From contig NZ_JALCYY010000016.1 in the NCBI RefSeq assembly GCF_022690685.1, positions 1 through 64,000 of the forward strand: 64,000 nt of DNA. Reading direction: 5' to 3'. The notes below the pieces were generated by a model. The model ran no database searches and was not told the origin of the DNA. It was given only the letters and a program-made list of their open reading frames with translations. Positions 12,298 through 20,284 of this stretch are shown piece after piece. Position numbers and translations under genes: made by a program. Source of the stretch: Anaeromyxobacter terrae (GTDB taxonomy: Bacteria; Myxococcota; Myxococcia; Myxococcales; Anaeromyxobacteraceae). The stretch's first letter is position 1. Each line of letters begins with the position of its first letter.

Positions 12298-14298
12298 ATG
12301 ACCGCGCTCCGCTCCGTGTGCCCTTTCGACTGCCCCGACGCCTGCGGGCTCCTCGTCGAGGTGCAGGATGGACGTGCAGTCAAGGTGCGCGGCGACCCGG
12401 AGCACCCGTACAGCCAGGGCACCCTCTGCCCGAAGATGAACGGCTACGAGCGCAGCGTGGGCTCGCCCGATCGGCTGCTGCACCCGCTCGTCCGCACCGG
12501 CGCGAAGGGGGAGGCCCGGTTCCGCCGCGCGAGCTGGGACGAGGCGATCGCGCTCGTCGCCGCCCGCTGGAAGGAGCTCGTCCGCGAGCACGGCGGCGAG
12601 GCGATCCTCCCGTACTCCTACGCGGGGACGATGGGCGTCGTGCAGCGGAACGCGGGGCACGCGTTCTTCCACCGGCTCGGCGCGTCGCGGCTCGACCGAA
12701 CCATCTGCTCGCCCGCGAAGGGCGCCGGCTGGAGCCAGGTGATGGGCGCCACGGCGGGACCCGATCCGGACGAGGTGCTCGACTCGGACCTCGTCGTCCT
12801 GTGGGGCATCCACGCGGTCGCGACGAACCTGCACTTCGTGCAGCGCGTGAAGGAGGCGCGGCGGCGCGGCGCGAAGGTGCTGCTCGTCGAGGTCTGGCCG
12901 AGCGAGACGGCCGCCGTCGCCGACCGGACGATCCTGGTCCGGCCCGGGTCTGACGGCGCGCTCGCGCTCGGGCTCGTCCACGTCCTCGCGCGAGACGGCC
13001 TCGCGGACGAGGCGTTCCTCGCCGCCGAGACGGTCGGGTGGCCGGAGCTGCGCGCGCGGGCGCTCGCCGAGTACACGCCCGAGGCGGTGAGCCGGCTGAC
13101 CGGCCTCGCACCGGCGGAGATCGAGGAGCTCGCCCGGGAGCTCGCGGGCGCGCGGGCGCCGTTCCTGCGGGTGGGGAGCGGGCTGTCGCGCTACGCGAAC
13201 GGCGCGATGACGGTCCGCTGCATCGTCGCGCTGGCGGCCGTGCTGGGCGCGTTCGGGAGGAAGGGCGGGGGCTGCTTCTCCGACGCGAGCTCGTCCCAGG
13301 CGTTCGATCTCTCGCCCGTGACGCGCGAGGACCTCCTCGCGAGGCCCACGCGCGTCGTGAACATGAACCAGCTCGGCCGGGCGCTCGCCGAGCTCCGCGA
13401 TCCGCCCATCCGCTCGATGATGGTCTACGCCGCGAACCCGGCGGCGGTCGCGCCGGATCAGAACGCGGTGCTCGCCCGGCTCGCGCGCGAGGATCTGTTC
13501 CTCGTCGTGCACGAGCGGTTCATGACCGACACCGCGCGCTTCGCCGACGTGGTGCTCCCCGCGACGTACTCGCTCGAGCACGCGGACCTGTACCGCTCCT
13601 ACGGCCAGTACTGCCTGCAGCGCGCGCGGCCGGTCGCGCCTCCGCCCGGAGAGGCGAAGGCGAACTGGGAGGTGTTCCGGCTCCTCGCCGCCGCGATGGG
13701 CTTCGAGGAGCCGGTGTTCCGGATGACGGAGGACGCGCTCATCGACGCCGTGCTCGAGCGGCTCTCACCGGCCTGGCGCGCGGGGCTCGACGTGGAGCGG
13801 CTCGCCGCCGGGGGCGCGGTGACCCTCCGGCCGCCGGCGGGGCCGCGCTGGCGCACCCGCTCCGGGAAGATCGAGCTCCGGAACGAGGCGCTCGCCGAGC
13901 CGCTCCCGCGGCATCTCCCGACGCACGAGGATCAGGGCCTGCCGCTCCGGCTCGTCACCGCGCCGGCGATCCACACGCTCAACTCCACCTTCATGGAGCG
14001 GCCCGAGCTGCGGGAGCGGAACGGCGGCATGAGCCTGCGGCTCTCGCCCGCCGAGGCGTCGGCGCGGGGCCTCGCCGACGGCGCCGCGGTCGTCGCCTGG
14101 AACGCGCTCGGCGAGGCGACGTTCGCGCTGCGCGTCACGCCCGGGCTGCCCGACGGGATCGCGGTGGCCGAGGGCGTGTGGTGGCTCGCGCACGCGCCCG
14201 GCGCGCGGAACGTGAACGCGCTCACGTCGCAGCGGCTCACCGACGCCGCCGGCGGGTCGACGTTCTACGACAACCGGGTGGACGTGCGCGGCGCGTAG
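12298..14298 (+). CDS. Molybdopterin oxidoreductase (DMSO reductase family)
   Basis: A 666-residue catalytic subunit with bis-molybdopterin-guanine-dinucleotide fold. The N-terminal 4Fe-4S motif is C8, C12, C16, C44. The metal-ligand region reads DRTICSPAKGAG, with C137/S138 as possible Mo/W ligand. The C-terminal dinucleotide-binding domain (~545-666) ends with the usual NVNALTSQRLTD...FYDNRV pattern. There is no Tat signal, so it should be cytosolic. No FeS or membrane subunit genes adjoin, as in the stand-alone YoaE-type formate-dehydrogenase-like group. The substrate cannot be told from sequence. It starts 15 bases after the preceding terminator. Confidence 0.88.
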   Translation: MTALRSVCPFDCPDACGLLVEVQDGRAVKVRGDPEHPYSQGTLCPKMNGYERSVGSPDRLLHPLVRTGAKGEARFRRASWDEAIALVAARWKELVREHGGEAILPYSYAGTMGVVQRNAGHAFFHRLGASRLDRTICSPAKGAGWSQVMGATAGPDPDEVLDSDLVVLWGIHAVATNLHFVQRVKEARRRGAKVLLVEVWPSETAAVADRTILVRPGSDGALALGLVHVLARDGLADEAFLAAETVGWPELRARALAEYTPEAVSRLTGLAPAEIEELARELAGARAPFLRVGSGLSRYANGAMTVRCIVALAAVLGAFGRKGGGCFSDASSSQAFDLSPVTREDLLARPTRVVNMNQLGRALAELRDPPIRSMMVYAANPAAVAPDQNAVLARLAREDLFLVVHERFMTDTARFADVVLPATYSLEHADLYRSYGQYCLQRARPVAPPPGEAKANWEVFRLLAAAMGFEEPVFRMTEDALIDAVLERLSPAWRAGLDVERLAAGGAVTLRPPAGPRWRTRSGKIELRNEALAEPLPRHLPTHEDQGLPLRLVTAPAIHTLNSTFMERPELRERNGGMSLRLSPAEASARGLADGAAVVAWNALGEATFALRVTPGLPDGIAVAEGVWWLAHAPGARNVNALTSQRLTDAAGGSTFYDNRVDVRGA

Positions 14299-14624
14299 GC
14301 CCGCGCCTCGCCGTCCAGTCGCGGGGAACACGCCGAAAGCTCCCAGGGGGCGTGGGGAGCGCGCCCGGGCGGGCGCCTCGACGCCCGCCGGAGGCTCCAC
14401 GCTCACGTTGCGGGGGTCACCGAACGCTGACGCCCATCAAGGCGGGCAACGTGTCGCAGTATTTGCGCAGCAGGATCTGCGCGTTTCGGTGCGGCGGCTA
14501 TCACCCCGAATTCAGGGCGTTATAATCGAGAGGCGATAGCCCGAAAGGGTGCTCTACGGGCCTCTACTCGGAGGGCCGGAGGTCCTGTATTCTTGCGCAC
14601 GATCAACCCATAGGGGACGTGCAA
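14299..14624. other. Intergenic region upstream of the cbb3 operon
   Basis: A hairpin GGCGGGCG/CGCCCGCC (14368-14375/14382-14389) without T-run may mark the end of the upstream transcript. GCGCAG-N6-CTGCGC (14465-14482) is a dyad that could bind a regulator. TATAAT at 14521-14526 is a perfect -10 hexamer but has no good -35 partner at 17 bases. An FNR-like dyad lies at 14593-14606. Together these make 14460-14610 the likely control region of the oxidase operon. Confidence 0.5.
14593..14606 (+). promoter_or_regulatory. FNR/CRP-like dyad before ccoN
   Basis: TTGCG-CACG-ATCAA matches the FNR consensus TTGAT-N4-ATCAA at 8 of 10 specified bases with exact spacing. It ends 18 bases before the ccoN ATG. 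cbb3 operons are commonly controlled by FNR-family regulators. Lying downstream of the TATAAT at 14521 it would suggest repression from that promoter, or activation of an unseen one. Confidence 0.4.
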
Positions 14625-16058
14625 ATGAACGAGTATCGCTACGACCACCGGACGGTCCAGGGGTTCATCCTCTCGGCCATCTTCTGGGGGGTCGTCGGCA
14701 TCGTCATCGGGCTGCTCATCTCGGTTCAGATGTGGCTGCCCGCGGCGAACTTCCCGCCGTACCTCACCTTCGGGCGCCTCCGGCCCGTGCACACGAACGG
14801 CCTCGCCTTCGGGCTCGGCGTCGGCGCGATCTTCGGGCTGAGCTACTGGATCGTGATGCGGCTCTGCAAGCGGCCGCTCCTGTTCCCGAGGCTCGCCCGC
14901 GTCCAGCTCTGGCTCTTCAACGCCGGCATCGCGCTCGCCGCGATCTCCCTCATGGCCGGTCACACGCAGTCGCTCGAGTACGCCGAGCTCGAGTGGCCGC
15001 TCGACGTCGCGATCGTCGTCCTGTGGGTGATGTTCGCGGTGAACGTCTTCGGGACGGTGCTGAAGCGGCGCGAGGAGCAGATGTACGTGTCGCTCTGGTA
15101 CGTCATCGCGACCGTCATCGCCGTCGCCGTCCTCTACCTCGTGAACAACCTCGCCCTGCCGGTGAGCCTCACGAAGAGCTACCCGGTCTTCGCGGGCGTG
15201 AACTCCGCGAACGTGCAGTGGTGGTACGGGCACAACGCGGTCGGGTTCGTGTTCACGACCCCGATCCTGGCGATGTTCTACTACTTCCTCCCGAAGGCGA
15301 CCGGGCTGCCGATCTGGAGCCACCGCCTCTCGATCGTGGCGTTCTGGTCGCTCGTGTTCGCGTACCTCTGGACCGGCGCGCACCACCTCGTCTACACGCC
15401 GCTGCCGGACTGGATCCAGACGCTCGCCATCGTCTTCACCCTGTTCCTCATCGCGCCGAGCTGGGGCTCGGTCGTGAACGGCTACTACACCGTGGGTCAG
15501 GACTGGTCGAAGATGCGGTCGAACTACCTGACCAAGTTCTTCATCCTCGGCATCACCTTCTACGGCCTGCAGACGGTGCAGGGCCCGACCCAGGCGCTCC
15601 GCGTCGTCTCGCAGCTCATCCACTTCACCGACTGGGTCCCCGGCCACGTGCACATGGGCACGATGGGCTGGGTGACGATGGTGATCACGGCGTCGGTCTA
15701 CTACGTCATCCCGAAGATCTACGGGACCGAGATCCACTCGGTGAAGCTCGCGAACGTCCACTTCTGGCTGGTCCTCGTCGGCCAGCTCCTGTTCTCGATC
15801 ACGATGTGGATCACCGGCATCCGGCAGGGCTGGATGTGGAAGGCGACGGACGCGCAGGGGAAGCTCGTCTATCGCAACTTCGTGGACACCGTCGCGGGCA
15901 ACTACCCGTACTGGCAGACGCGCACGCTCGCCGGGATCGTCTTCACCGTGGGCATGCTGTTCTTCGTCTACAACGTCCTCATGACCATCCGTAAAGGCAG
16001 GGCGCTCGAGCGGCAGGCCGCGCCCGCGGCGCCGGCGGCCAGCGTCACGGCGGCGTAG
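14625..16058 (+). CDS. ccoN: cbb3 cytochrome c oxidase subunit I
   Basis: A 477-residue, ~12-helix inner-membrane subunit that reduces O2 to water at the haem b3/CuB centre. Ligands visible by alignment to the family: H56 (HTNG) and H343 for low-spin haem b, H341 for haem b3, H203 and H253/H254 (GAHH) for CuB, and Y247, six before H253, as the cross-linked Tyr of cbb3 enzymes. The ATG at 14625 was preferred over the in-frame GTG at 14619 because AGGGGA (14612-14617) is correctly placed only for the former. It is the first gene of a long operon and the likely target of oxygen control. Confidence 0.97.
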   Translation: MNEYRYDHRTVQGFILSAIFWGVVGIVIGLLISVQMWLPAANFPPYLTFGRLRPVHTNGLAFGLGVGAIFGLSYWIVMRLCKRPLLFPRLARVQLWLFNAGIALAAISLMAGHTQSLEYAELEWPLDVAIVVLWVMFAVNVFGTVLKRREEQMYVSLWYVIATVIAVAVLYLVNNLALPVSLTKSYPVFAGVNSANVQWWYGHNAVGFVFTTPILAMFYYFLPKATGLPIWSHRLSIVAFWSLVFAYLWTGAHHLVYTPLPDWIQTLAIVFTLFLIAPSWGSVVNGYYTVGQDWSKMRSNYLTKFFILGITFYGLQTVQGPTQALRVVSQLIHFTDWVPGHVHMGTMGWVTMVITASVYYVIPKIYGTEIHSVKLANVHFWLVLVGQLLFSITMWITGIRQGWMWKATDAQGKLVYRNFVDTVAGNYPYWQTRTLAGIVFTVGMLFFVYNVLMTIRKGRALERQAAPAAPAASVTAA

Positions 16059-16072
16059 GAGCGGAGACGACC

Positions 16073-17104
16073 ATGGCCGGAAAGATCTACTCGAAGCCGA
16101 TCGCCTTCTCGATCGCCGCCACCCTCGCCGTGCTCGCCGGCTCGATCGCGATGATGGCGTACCCGATGCTCCGCGCGGAGATGCACCCGAAGGTCGAGGG
16201 GCTCGCGCCGCTCACGGCGCTCGAGCTCGCGGGCCGCGCCATCTACCAGCGCGAGGGCTGCGTGAACTGCCACACGCAGACCGTCCGCCCGCTCCAGAGC
16301 GAGGTGGTGCGCTACAAGGGCAACCGCGCCGCGGAGCCGTCGGGGCGCTACTCGCTCGCCGGCGAGTTCGCCTACGACCACCCGTTCCTGTGGGGGTCGA
16401 AGCGCACCGGCCCGGACCTCGCGTTCGAGGGCTGGCTGAAGAGCGCCGCCTGGCACCACGCGCACTTCGAGGATCCGCAGGCGGTCGTGCCGCGGTCGAA
16501 CATGCCAGCGTACGCCTTCCTGAAGGCGGCGGCGGTGGACGGGGACGACATCGGCGCCCACATGCGGACGCTCCGGCGTCTCGGGGTGCCGTACACCGAC
16601 GCGGACCTCGCCGGCGCGGCCGCTGCGCTCCAGGGCAAGACCGAGATGGACGCGATCGTCGCGTACATGCTGTCGCTCGGGAAGGCGGTCGACCGCGGCG
16701 GCAAGGGCGGGCTCGAGCTCGACCTCGAGGAGAAGAACCCGCTCGCCGCCGACACCGCCGCGATCGCGAAGGGGCGCCAGCTCTTCGACGCCCAGGGGTG
16801 CGGCGCGTGCCACGGCGACGAGGCGCACGGCCAGGAGGGCGTCGCGCCGAGCCTCGTGGACGACGAGTTCCTGGGAGAGAAGGGCGATCTGCCGGACGCC
16901 GCGTACTTCGGGATGATCAAGGGCGGCAGCGACGTGAAGAAGCAGCTCGGCCGGCCCGGCCTGGCCGACGGGGGCATGCAGCCGTTCGGCAGCGAGCTCT
17001 CGGACGAGGACATCTGGTCGATCGTCGCGTGGCTCCGCAACCAGAAGGGCCACGAGGCGGCCGAGCCGCCGCACGAGGAAGCCGCCGAGCACGGGAATCG
17101 CTAG
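16073..17104 (+). CDS. ccoO: cbb3 oxidase subunit II fused to a second cytochrome c domain
   Basis: 343 residues, against ~200-240 for usual CcoO. One N-terminal membrane anchor (~10-32) is followed by the CcoO cytochrome c domain (C63-x-x-C66-H67, likely Met ligand in NMPAY). After a Gly/Lys/Glu linker (~208-222) comes a second cytochrome c domain (C243-x-x-C246-H247, likely Met ligand in GGMQPFG). The second domain resembles one of the two that CcoP normally carries. As the next gene encodes a haem-less CcoP, electron entry appears to have been moved onto CcoO. The enzyme as encoded would have two c-type haems instead of three. Confidence 0.95.
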   Translation: MAGKIYSKPIAFSIAATLAVLAGSIAMMAYPMLRAEMHPKVEGLAPLTALELAGRAIYQREGCVNCHTQTVRPLQSEVVRYKGNRAAEPSGRYSLAGEFAYDHPFLWGSKRTGPDLAFEGWLKSAAWHHAHFEDPQAVVPRSNMPAYAFLKAAAVDGDDIGAHMRTLRRLGVPYTDADLAGAAAALQGKTEMDAIVAYMLSLGKAVDRGGKGGLELDLEEKNPLAADTAAIAKGRQLFDAQGCGACHGDEAHGQEGVAPSLVDDEFLGEKGDLPDAAYFGMIKGGSDVKKQLGRPGLADGGMQPFGSELSDEDIWSIVAWLRNQKGHEAAEPPHEEAAEHGNR

Positions 17105-17115
17105 GGAGACGCGCC

Positions 17116-17424
17116 ATGGCCGAACAGCAGCAGCTCGATCCACAGCTCGACGACCTCTCGAAGCTCGAGTCTCCGAAGGAGACCGCGAACGAGCTCCCCG
17201 TCGGCTGGCTCATCCTGTTCTGGGGGCTCATCGTCTGGGGCGTCTGGTACGCGTGGGCGTTCACCCCCGGGCTCGGTGGCTGGTCGCAGACGCAGGACCT
17301 CGAGGGCGGCGGGGCGTCGATGGGCACGAACGTGCTCGCCACCCTCGCCTTCACGGTGATCCCCGCCACCGCGGCGATCCTCCTCATCGCCGCGCAGCGC
17401 AGGAAGGGGAAGAAGCAGGCATGA
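17116..17424 (+). CDS. ccoP: Haem-less CcoP N-terminal anchor protein
   Basis: A 102-residue protein. LPVGWLILFWGLIVWGVWYA followed by PGLGGWSQ is the characteristic N-terminal helix and loop of CcoP (FixP N-domain). A second helix (~75-95) follows, and the protein ends in a basic tail with no CxxCH at all. Normal CcoP is ~300 residues with two haem c domains. The missing function is probably supplied by the second cytochrome domain on the neighbouring CcoO. Its stop overlaps the next ATG (ATGA at 17421-17424). Confidence 0.88.
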   Translation: MAEQQQLDPQLDDLSKLESPKETANELPVGWLILFWGLIVWGVWYAWAFTPGLGGWSQTQDLEGGGASMGTNVLATLAFTVIPATAAILLIAAQRRKGKKQA

Positions 17425-17567
17425 GCCCCGAGACCGCCTACTTCGTCTTCGGCCTCACGCTCTGCGCCGCGCTCGCGGGGATCGCGCTCTTCTACTACTC
17501 GCGCAAGCGCAAGCACACGGTGGAGCAGGCGAAGTACCGGATGCTGGAGGATGACGACGAGCGGTAG
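17421..17567 (+). CDS. ccoQ: CcoQ-position small membrane protein with CcoS-like tail
   Basis: 48 residues: one hydrophobic helix (residues ~5-25), a basic RKRKH stop-transfer, and a C-terminal acidic tail KYRMLEDDDE. By position and size it is CcoQ, the non-essential cbb3 subunit. The tail, however, is nearly identical to KYRMLDDDE in the CcoS protein at 22805, where it corresponds to a family-typical motif. It may therefore be a second CcoS-like protein. Start overlaps the ccoP stop; its 3' end overlaps ccoG by 17 bases. Confidence 0.75.
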   Translation: MSPETAYFVFGLTLCAALAGIALFYYSRKRKHTVEQAKYRMLEDDDER

Positions 17568-18777
17568 CTTCCAGCGCTGGCGCCGGCTCGCAGGGGCAGC
17601 CCAGGGTCTCCTCTGGCTCGGGCTGCCCTTCGTGTCCGTCGGAGGCGAGAGCGCGCTGCGCCTCGACGTGCCGGCCGGGCGGCTGCACGCGTTCGGCGCG
17701 TCGTTCGCGATCGACGAGGCGTTCGTGGTGCTCGCCGCGACGCTCCTCGTCACGGCCGCGTTCCTGCTCGTGACGCTCGTCCTCGGGCGCGTGTGGTGCG
17801 GCTGGTCCTGCCCGCAGACGCTCCTCGGGGATCTCACCCGCCTCGTCGAGCCCGGCCGGGGGAGGATCCCGCGGCGCTGGCGGCGGCCGGCGGGCCTCGC
17901 GCTCGTCGCGCTCGTGTCCGCCCTCGTCGCGGCGAACCTCCTCTGGTACTTCGTGCCGCCCTGGGAGTTCTTCCGGCGGCTCGGGGCGGGGACGCTCGGG
18001 CCGGTGCTCGGCGGGGCGTGGCTCGCGATGGGGGCCCTGCTGTTCGCGGACCTCGCCCTCGTGCGCCAGACCTTCTGCGCCACGGTCTGCCCGTACGCGA
18101 AGCTGCAGGGCGTCCTGTTCGACCGGCACACGCTCGTCGTGGCGTACGACCGGCGCCGCGCGCGGGACTGCGTCGACTGCGGGGCGTGCGTGCGGGTCTG
18201 CCCGACCGGCATCGACATCCGCGACGGCCTGCAGATGGAGTGCATCGCCTGCGCGGCGTGCGTGGACGCGTGCGCCCCCATCATGGCGAAGCTCCGCCGC
18301 CCGCCGGACCTGGTCGGCTACTTCCTCGGCGAGCCCGGCACCCCGCGCAGGCTCGCGCGCCCCGGCGTCCTCGCGCTGGCAGGCGCGACCGCCGCCGCGC
18401 TCGCGCTCCTCGTCTCGGTCGTCGCGGGCCGGGCGCTCGTCGACATGAACGCGCTCGCCGAGGCGGCGTTCACTCCGCGCCGCGCCGCCGACGGGCAGGT
18501 CGTGAACGCCTTCAGCGTCGCGCTCGAGAACCACGGCCGCGCGCCCGTGACCGTCCGCCTCGCGCTCCGCGCCGGCGGCGCCGACGTCACCGTCCGGCCG
18601 GACGTCGTGGAGCTCGGCCCGGGCGCGCGGCGCCAGGTCCGGCTCGTCGCCGCCGCGCGCGGGCTCGACCGCGCGGGGCGGGTGACGGCCGAGCTCGTCG
18701 GCGAGGTGCGCCGCGGCGGCGCGGTGCTCGAGCGCCGAAGCCAGGAGGTCTCCATCGTGGTCCCGGAGGTCAGGTGA
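17551..18777 (+). CDS. ccoG: CcoG polyferredoxin, cbb3 assembly
   Basis: A 408-residue membrane protein. It has the early WCGWSCPQT motif (~82-90), several helices up to ~185, and a cytoplasmic double 4Fe-4S ferredoxin region (CVDCGACVRVCP and CIACAACVDAC, ~205-250). A C-terminal helix and an Ig-like domain (~325-408) follow. CcoG (RdxA/FixG) is known as a cupric reductase needed for copper delivery to the cbb3 CuB site. It follows ccoQ by overlap and precedes ccoH by overlap, consistent with one operon. Confidence 0.93.
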   Translation: MTTSGSFQRWRRLAGAAQGLLWLGLPFVSVGGESALRLDVPAGRLHAFGASFAIDEAFVVLAATLLVTAAFLLVTLVLGRVWCGWSCPQTLLGDLTRLVEPGRGRIPRRWRRPAGLALVALVSALVAANLLWYFVPPWEFFRRLGAGTLGPVLGGAWLAMGALLFADLALVRQTFCATVCPYAKLQGVLFDRHTLVVAYDRRRARDCVDCGACVRVCPTGIDIRDGLQMECIACAACVDACAPIMAKLRRPPDLVGYFLGEPGTPRRLARPGVLALAGATAAALALLVSVVAGRALVDMNALAEAAFTPRRAADGQVVNAFSVALENHGRAPVTVRLALRAGGADVTVRPDVVELGPGARRQVRLVAAARGLDRAGRVTAELVGEVRRGGAVLERRSQEVSIVVPEVR

Positions 18778-19625
18778 CGCATCAGGCAACGAAGCTCGCG
18801 TTCGCGGCGGCGGTGGTCGCCGGGATCGGCGCCGTCGTCGGGACGGTGTGGATCGGCTCGAACGTGAAGGAGGAGACGATCGTCGCCGATCCCTACGAGG
18901 AAGGGCTCCGCTACGACGCCGAGCGCCACGCGCGCGCCGCGCTCGGCTGGGACGTGGCCCTCCCCGCGCCGCCGGCGTCGCCTGGCGAGCTCACGCTCCC
19001 GTTCGCGGTGGCGGACGGCCAGGGCAGGCCCGTCACCGGGGCCGTGATCGCGGTGAGCGTGGCGCGGCTCGACACGAGCCGCGGCGTGGCGACGGTGGCG
19101 GCGCGGCCGGACGGGGCGGGGCGCTACGCGGCGGAGGTGGACCTCCCCGCCGCCGGCCCGTGGCTGCTCCGCTTCGACGTGCGGCGCGGCGACGATCGGG
19201 TGCGGATCGAGAAGGTCGTCCACGTCGGGACGCCGGCGGCCGGCCGGCGCTCCGCCGCGGGAGACGTCGCGGCCCCCTGCGATCTGGGCCAGGGTCCCTG
19301 CACGCGCCCGCTCGACGGCGGCGGCGAGGTGACGCTCGAGCTCGGCCCGCGCCCGCTCCGCACGATGCGGACGCTCGCGGTCGCCGCCGAGGTGCGCGGC
19401 GCGCCGCTCGCCGGCACGACCGTGGCGGTCTCCTTCGCGATGAAGGGGATGCAGATGGGCGAGAACACGAGCGCGCTCGCGGCGGCGGGGGAGGGACGCC
19501 ACGCGGGGAAGGCGGTGCTCGTGCGCTGCCCGAGCGGGCGGAAGGACTGGACGGCGGACGTGACGGTGGCGTCGCCCGGCGCGGCGCCGCGCAGCGCGCG
19601 CTTCGAGCTCACGGTGGCCGAGTGA
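18774..19625 (+). CDS. ccoH: CcoH/FixH-like assembly protein, enlarged
   Basis: 283 residues with a GTG start overlapping the ccoG stop; GGAGG lies five bases upstream. It has one N-terminal membrane helix (~9-27), then a FixH-type periplasmic domain (~30-150) containing PYEEGLRYD, the usual hallmark. A second beta-rich domain (~185-283) contains a Met-rich stretch MKGMQMGENT and resembles YtkA/FixH folds. Usual CcoH is ~160 residues, so this seems to be a tandem fusion. The methionines may bind copper (inference). It would act in cbb3 oxidase assembly at the periplasmic face. Confidence 0.83.
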   Translation: MTHQATKLAFAAAVVAGIGAVVGTVWIGSNVKEETIVADPYEEGLRYDAERHARAALGWDVALPAPPASPGELTLPFAVADGQGRPVTGAVIAVSVARLDTSRGVATVAARPDGAGRYAAEVDLPAAGPWLLRFDVRRGDDRVRIEKVVHVGTPAAGRRSAAGDVAAPCDLGQGPCTRPLDGGGEVTLELGPRPLRTMRTLAVAAEVRGAPLAGTTVAVSFAMKGMQMGENTSALAAAGEGRHAGKAVLVRCPSGRKDWTADVTVASPGAAPRSARFELTVAE

Positions 19626-20284
19626 CCGACGCGGTCGCGATGGCGTTCGTGACGGGCCTCCTCGGCGGGTTCGGCCACTGCATCGGCATGTGCGGGCCGC
19701 TCGTCGGCTCTTTCGCGCTCGCGAGCGGTGCGCTCGGCCCGCGCCGCTCGCTCGCGGGGCAGCTCGCCTACCACGCCGGCCGCGTCACCACCTACGCGAC
19801 GCTCGGCGCGGCGATGGGGCTCACCGGCTCGTTCGTGAACGTGGCGGGCCGGCTCGCCGGGCTGCAGGACGTCGTCGCGGTCGCCGCCGGCGTGCTCATG
19901 ATCCTGCTCGGCCTCGGCGCGGCGGGCGTCTCCGGCGCGCTGAAGCGGCTCGAGGCGCGCGCTTCGGCCCGCGTCGTGCGCCTCGTGCGCGGGCTCCTCT
20001 CCGGCGGCGGTCCCGGGCGGCTCTACCCGACGGGCCTCGCGCTCGGGCTCCTCCCCTGCGGCCTCTCGTGGACGATGTTCCTCGGCGCGGCGGCCACCGG
20101 CAGCCTGCCCGAGGGACTCCTCCTCGCGCTCGCGTTCGGGCTCGGCACCGTCCCGGCCCTCCTCCTCGCCGGCGCCCTCGGGGCGCTCCTCGGCGCGCGC
20201 GCGCGCGGCGTCCTCTACCGGGCGGGCGGGATCCTCGTCGCCGTCCTCGGCGGCGTGTTCGTCGCCCGGGGGCTCCGCCTGTGA
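19622..20284 (+). CDS. DsbD/SafE-like membrane protein of the cbb3 operon
   Basis: A 220-residue protein with about six membrane helices. GHCIGMCGP near residue 20 and LPCGLSW near residue 145 are the two conserved cysteine-containing motifs of the DsbD-like "sulfite exporter TauE/SafE" family regularly encoded next to ccoI and ccoS. It likely moves electrons or copper for oxidase maturation. The GTG start overlaps the ccoH stop (GTGA) and its own stop overlaps the ccoI start. Confidence 0.87.
   Translation: MTDAVAMAFVTGLLGGFGHCIGMCGPLVGSFALASGALGPRRSLAGQLAYHAGRVTTYATLGAAMGLTGSFVNVAGRLAGLQDVVAVAAGVLMILLGLGAAGVSGALKRLEARASARVVRLVRGLLSGGGPGRLYPTGLALGLLPCGLSWTMFLGAAATGSLPEGLLLALAFGLGTVPALLLAGALGALLGARARGVLYRAGGILVAVLGGVFVARGLRL

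Noticed and set aside
11746-13581. 611-codon minus-strand frame across the small exported protein and the molybdopterin enzyme
   Set aside because: Composition is Arg/Ala/His-rich with no motifs, and it is antisense to two well-supported genes.
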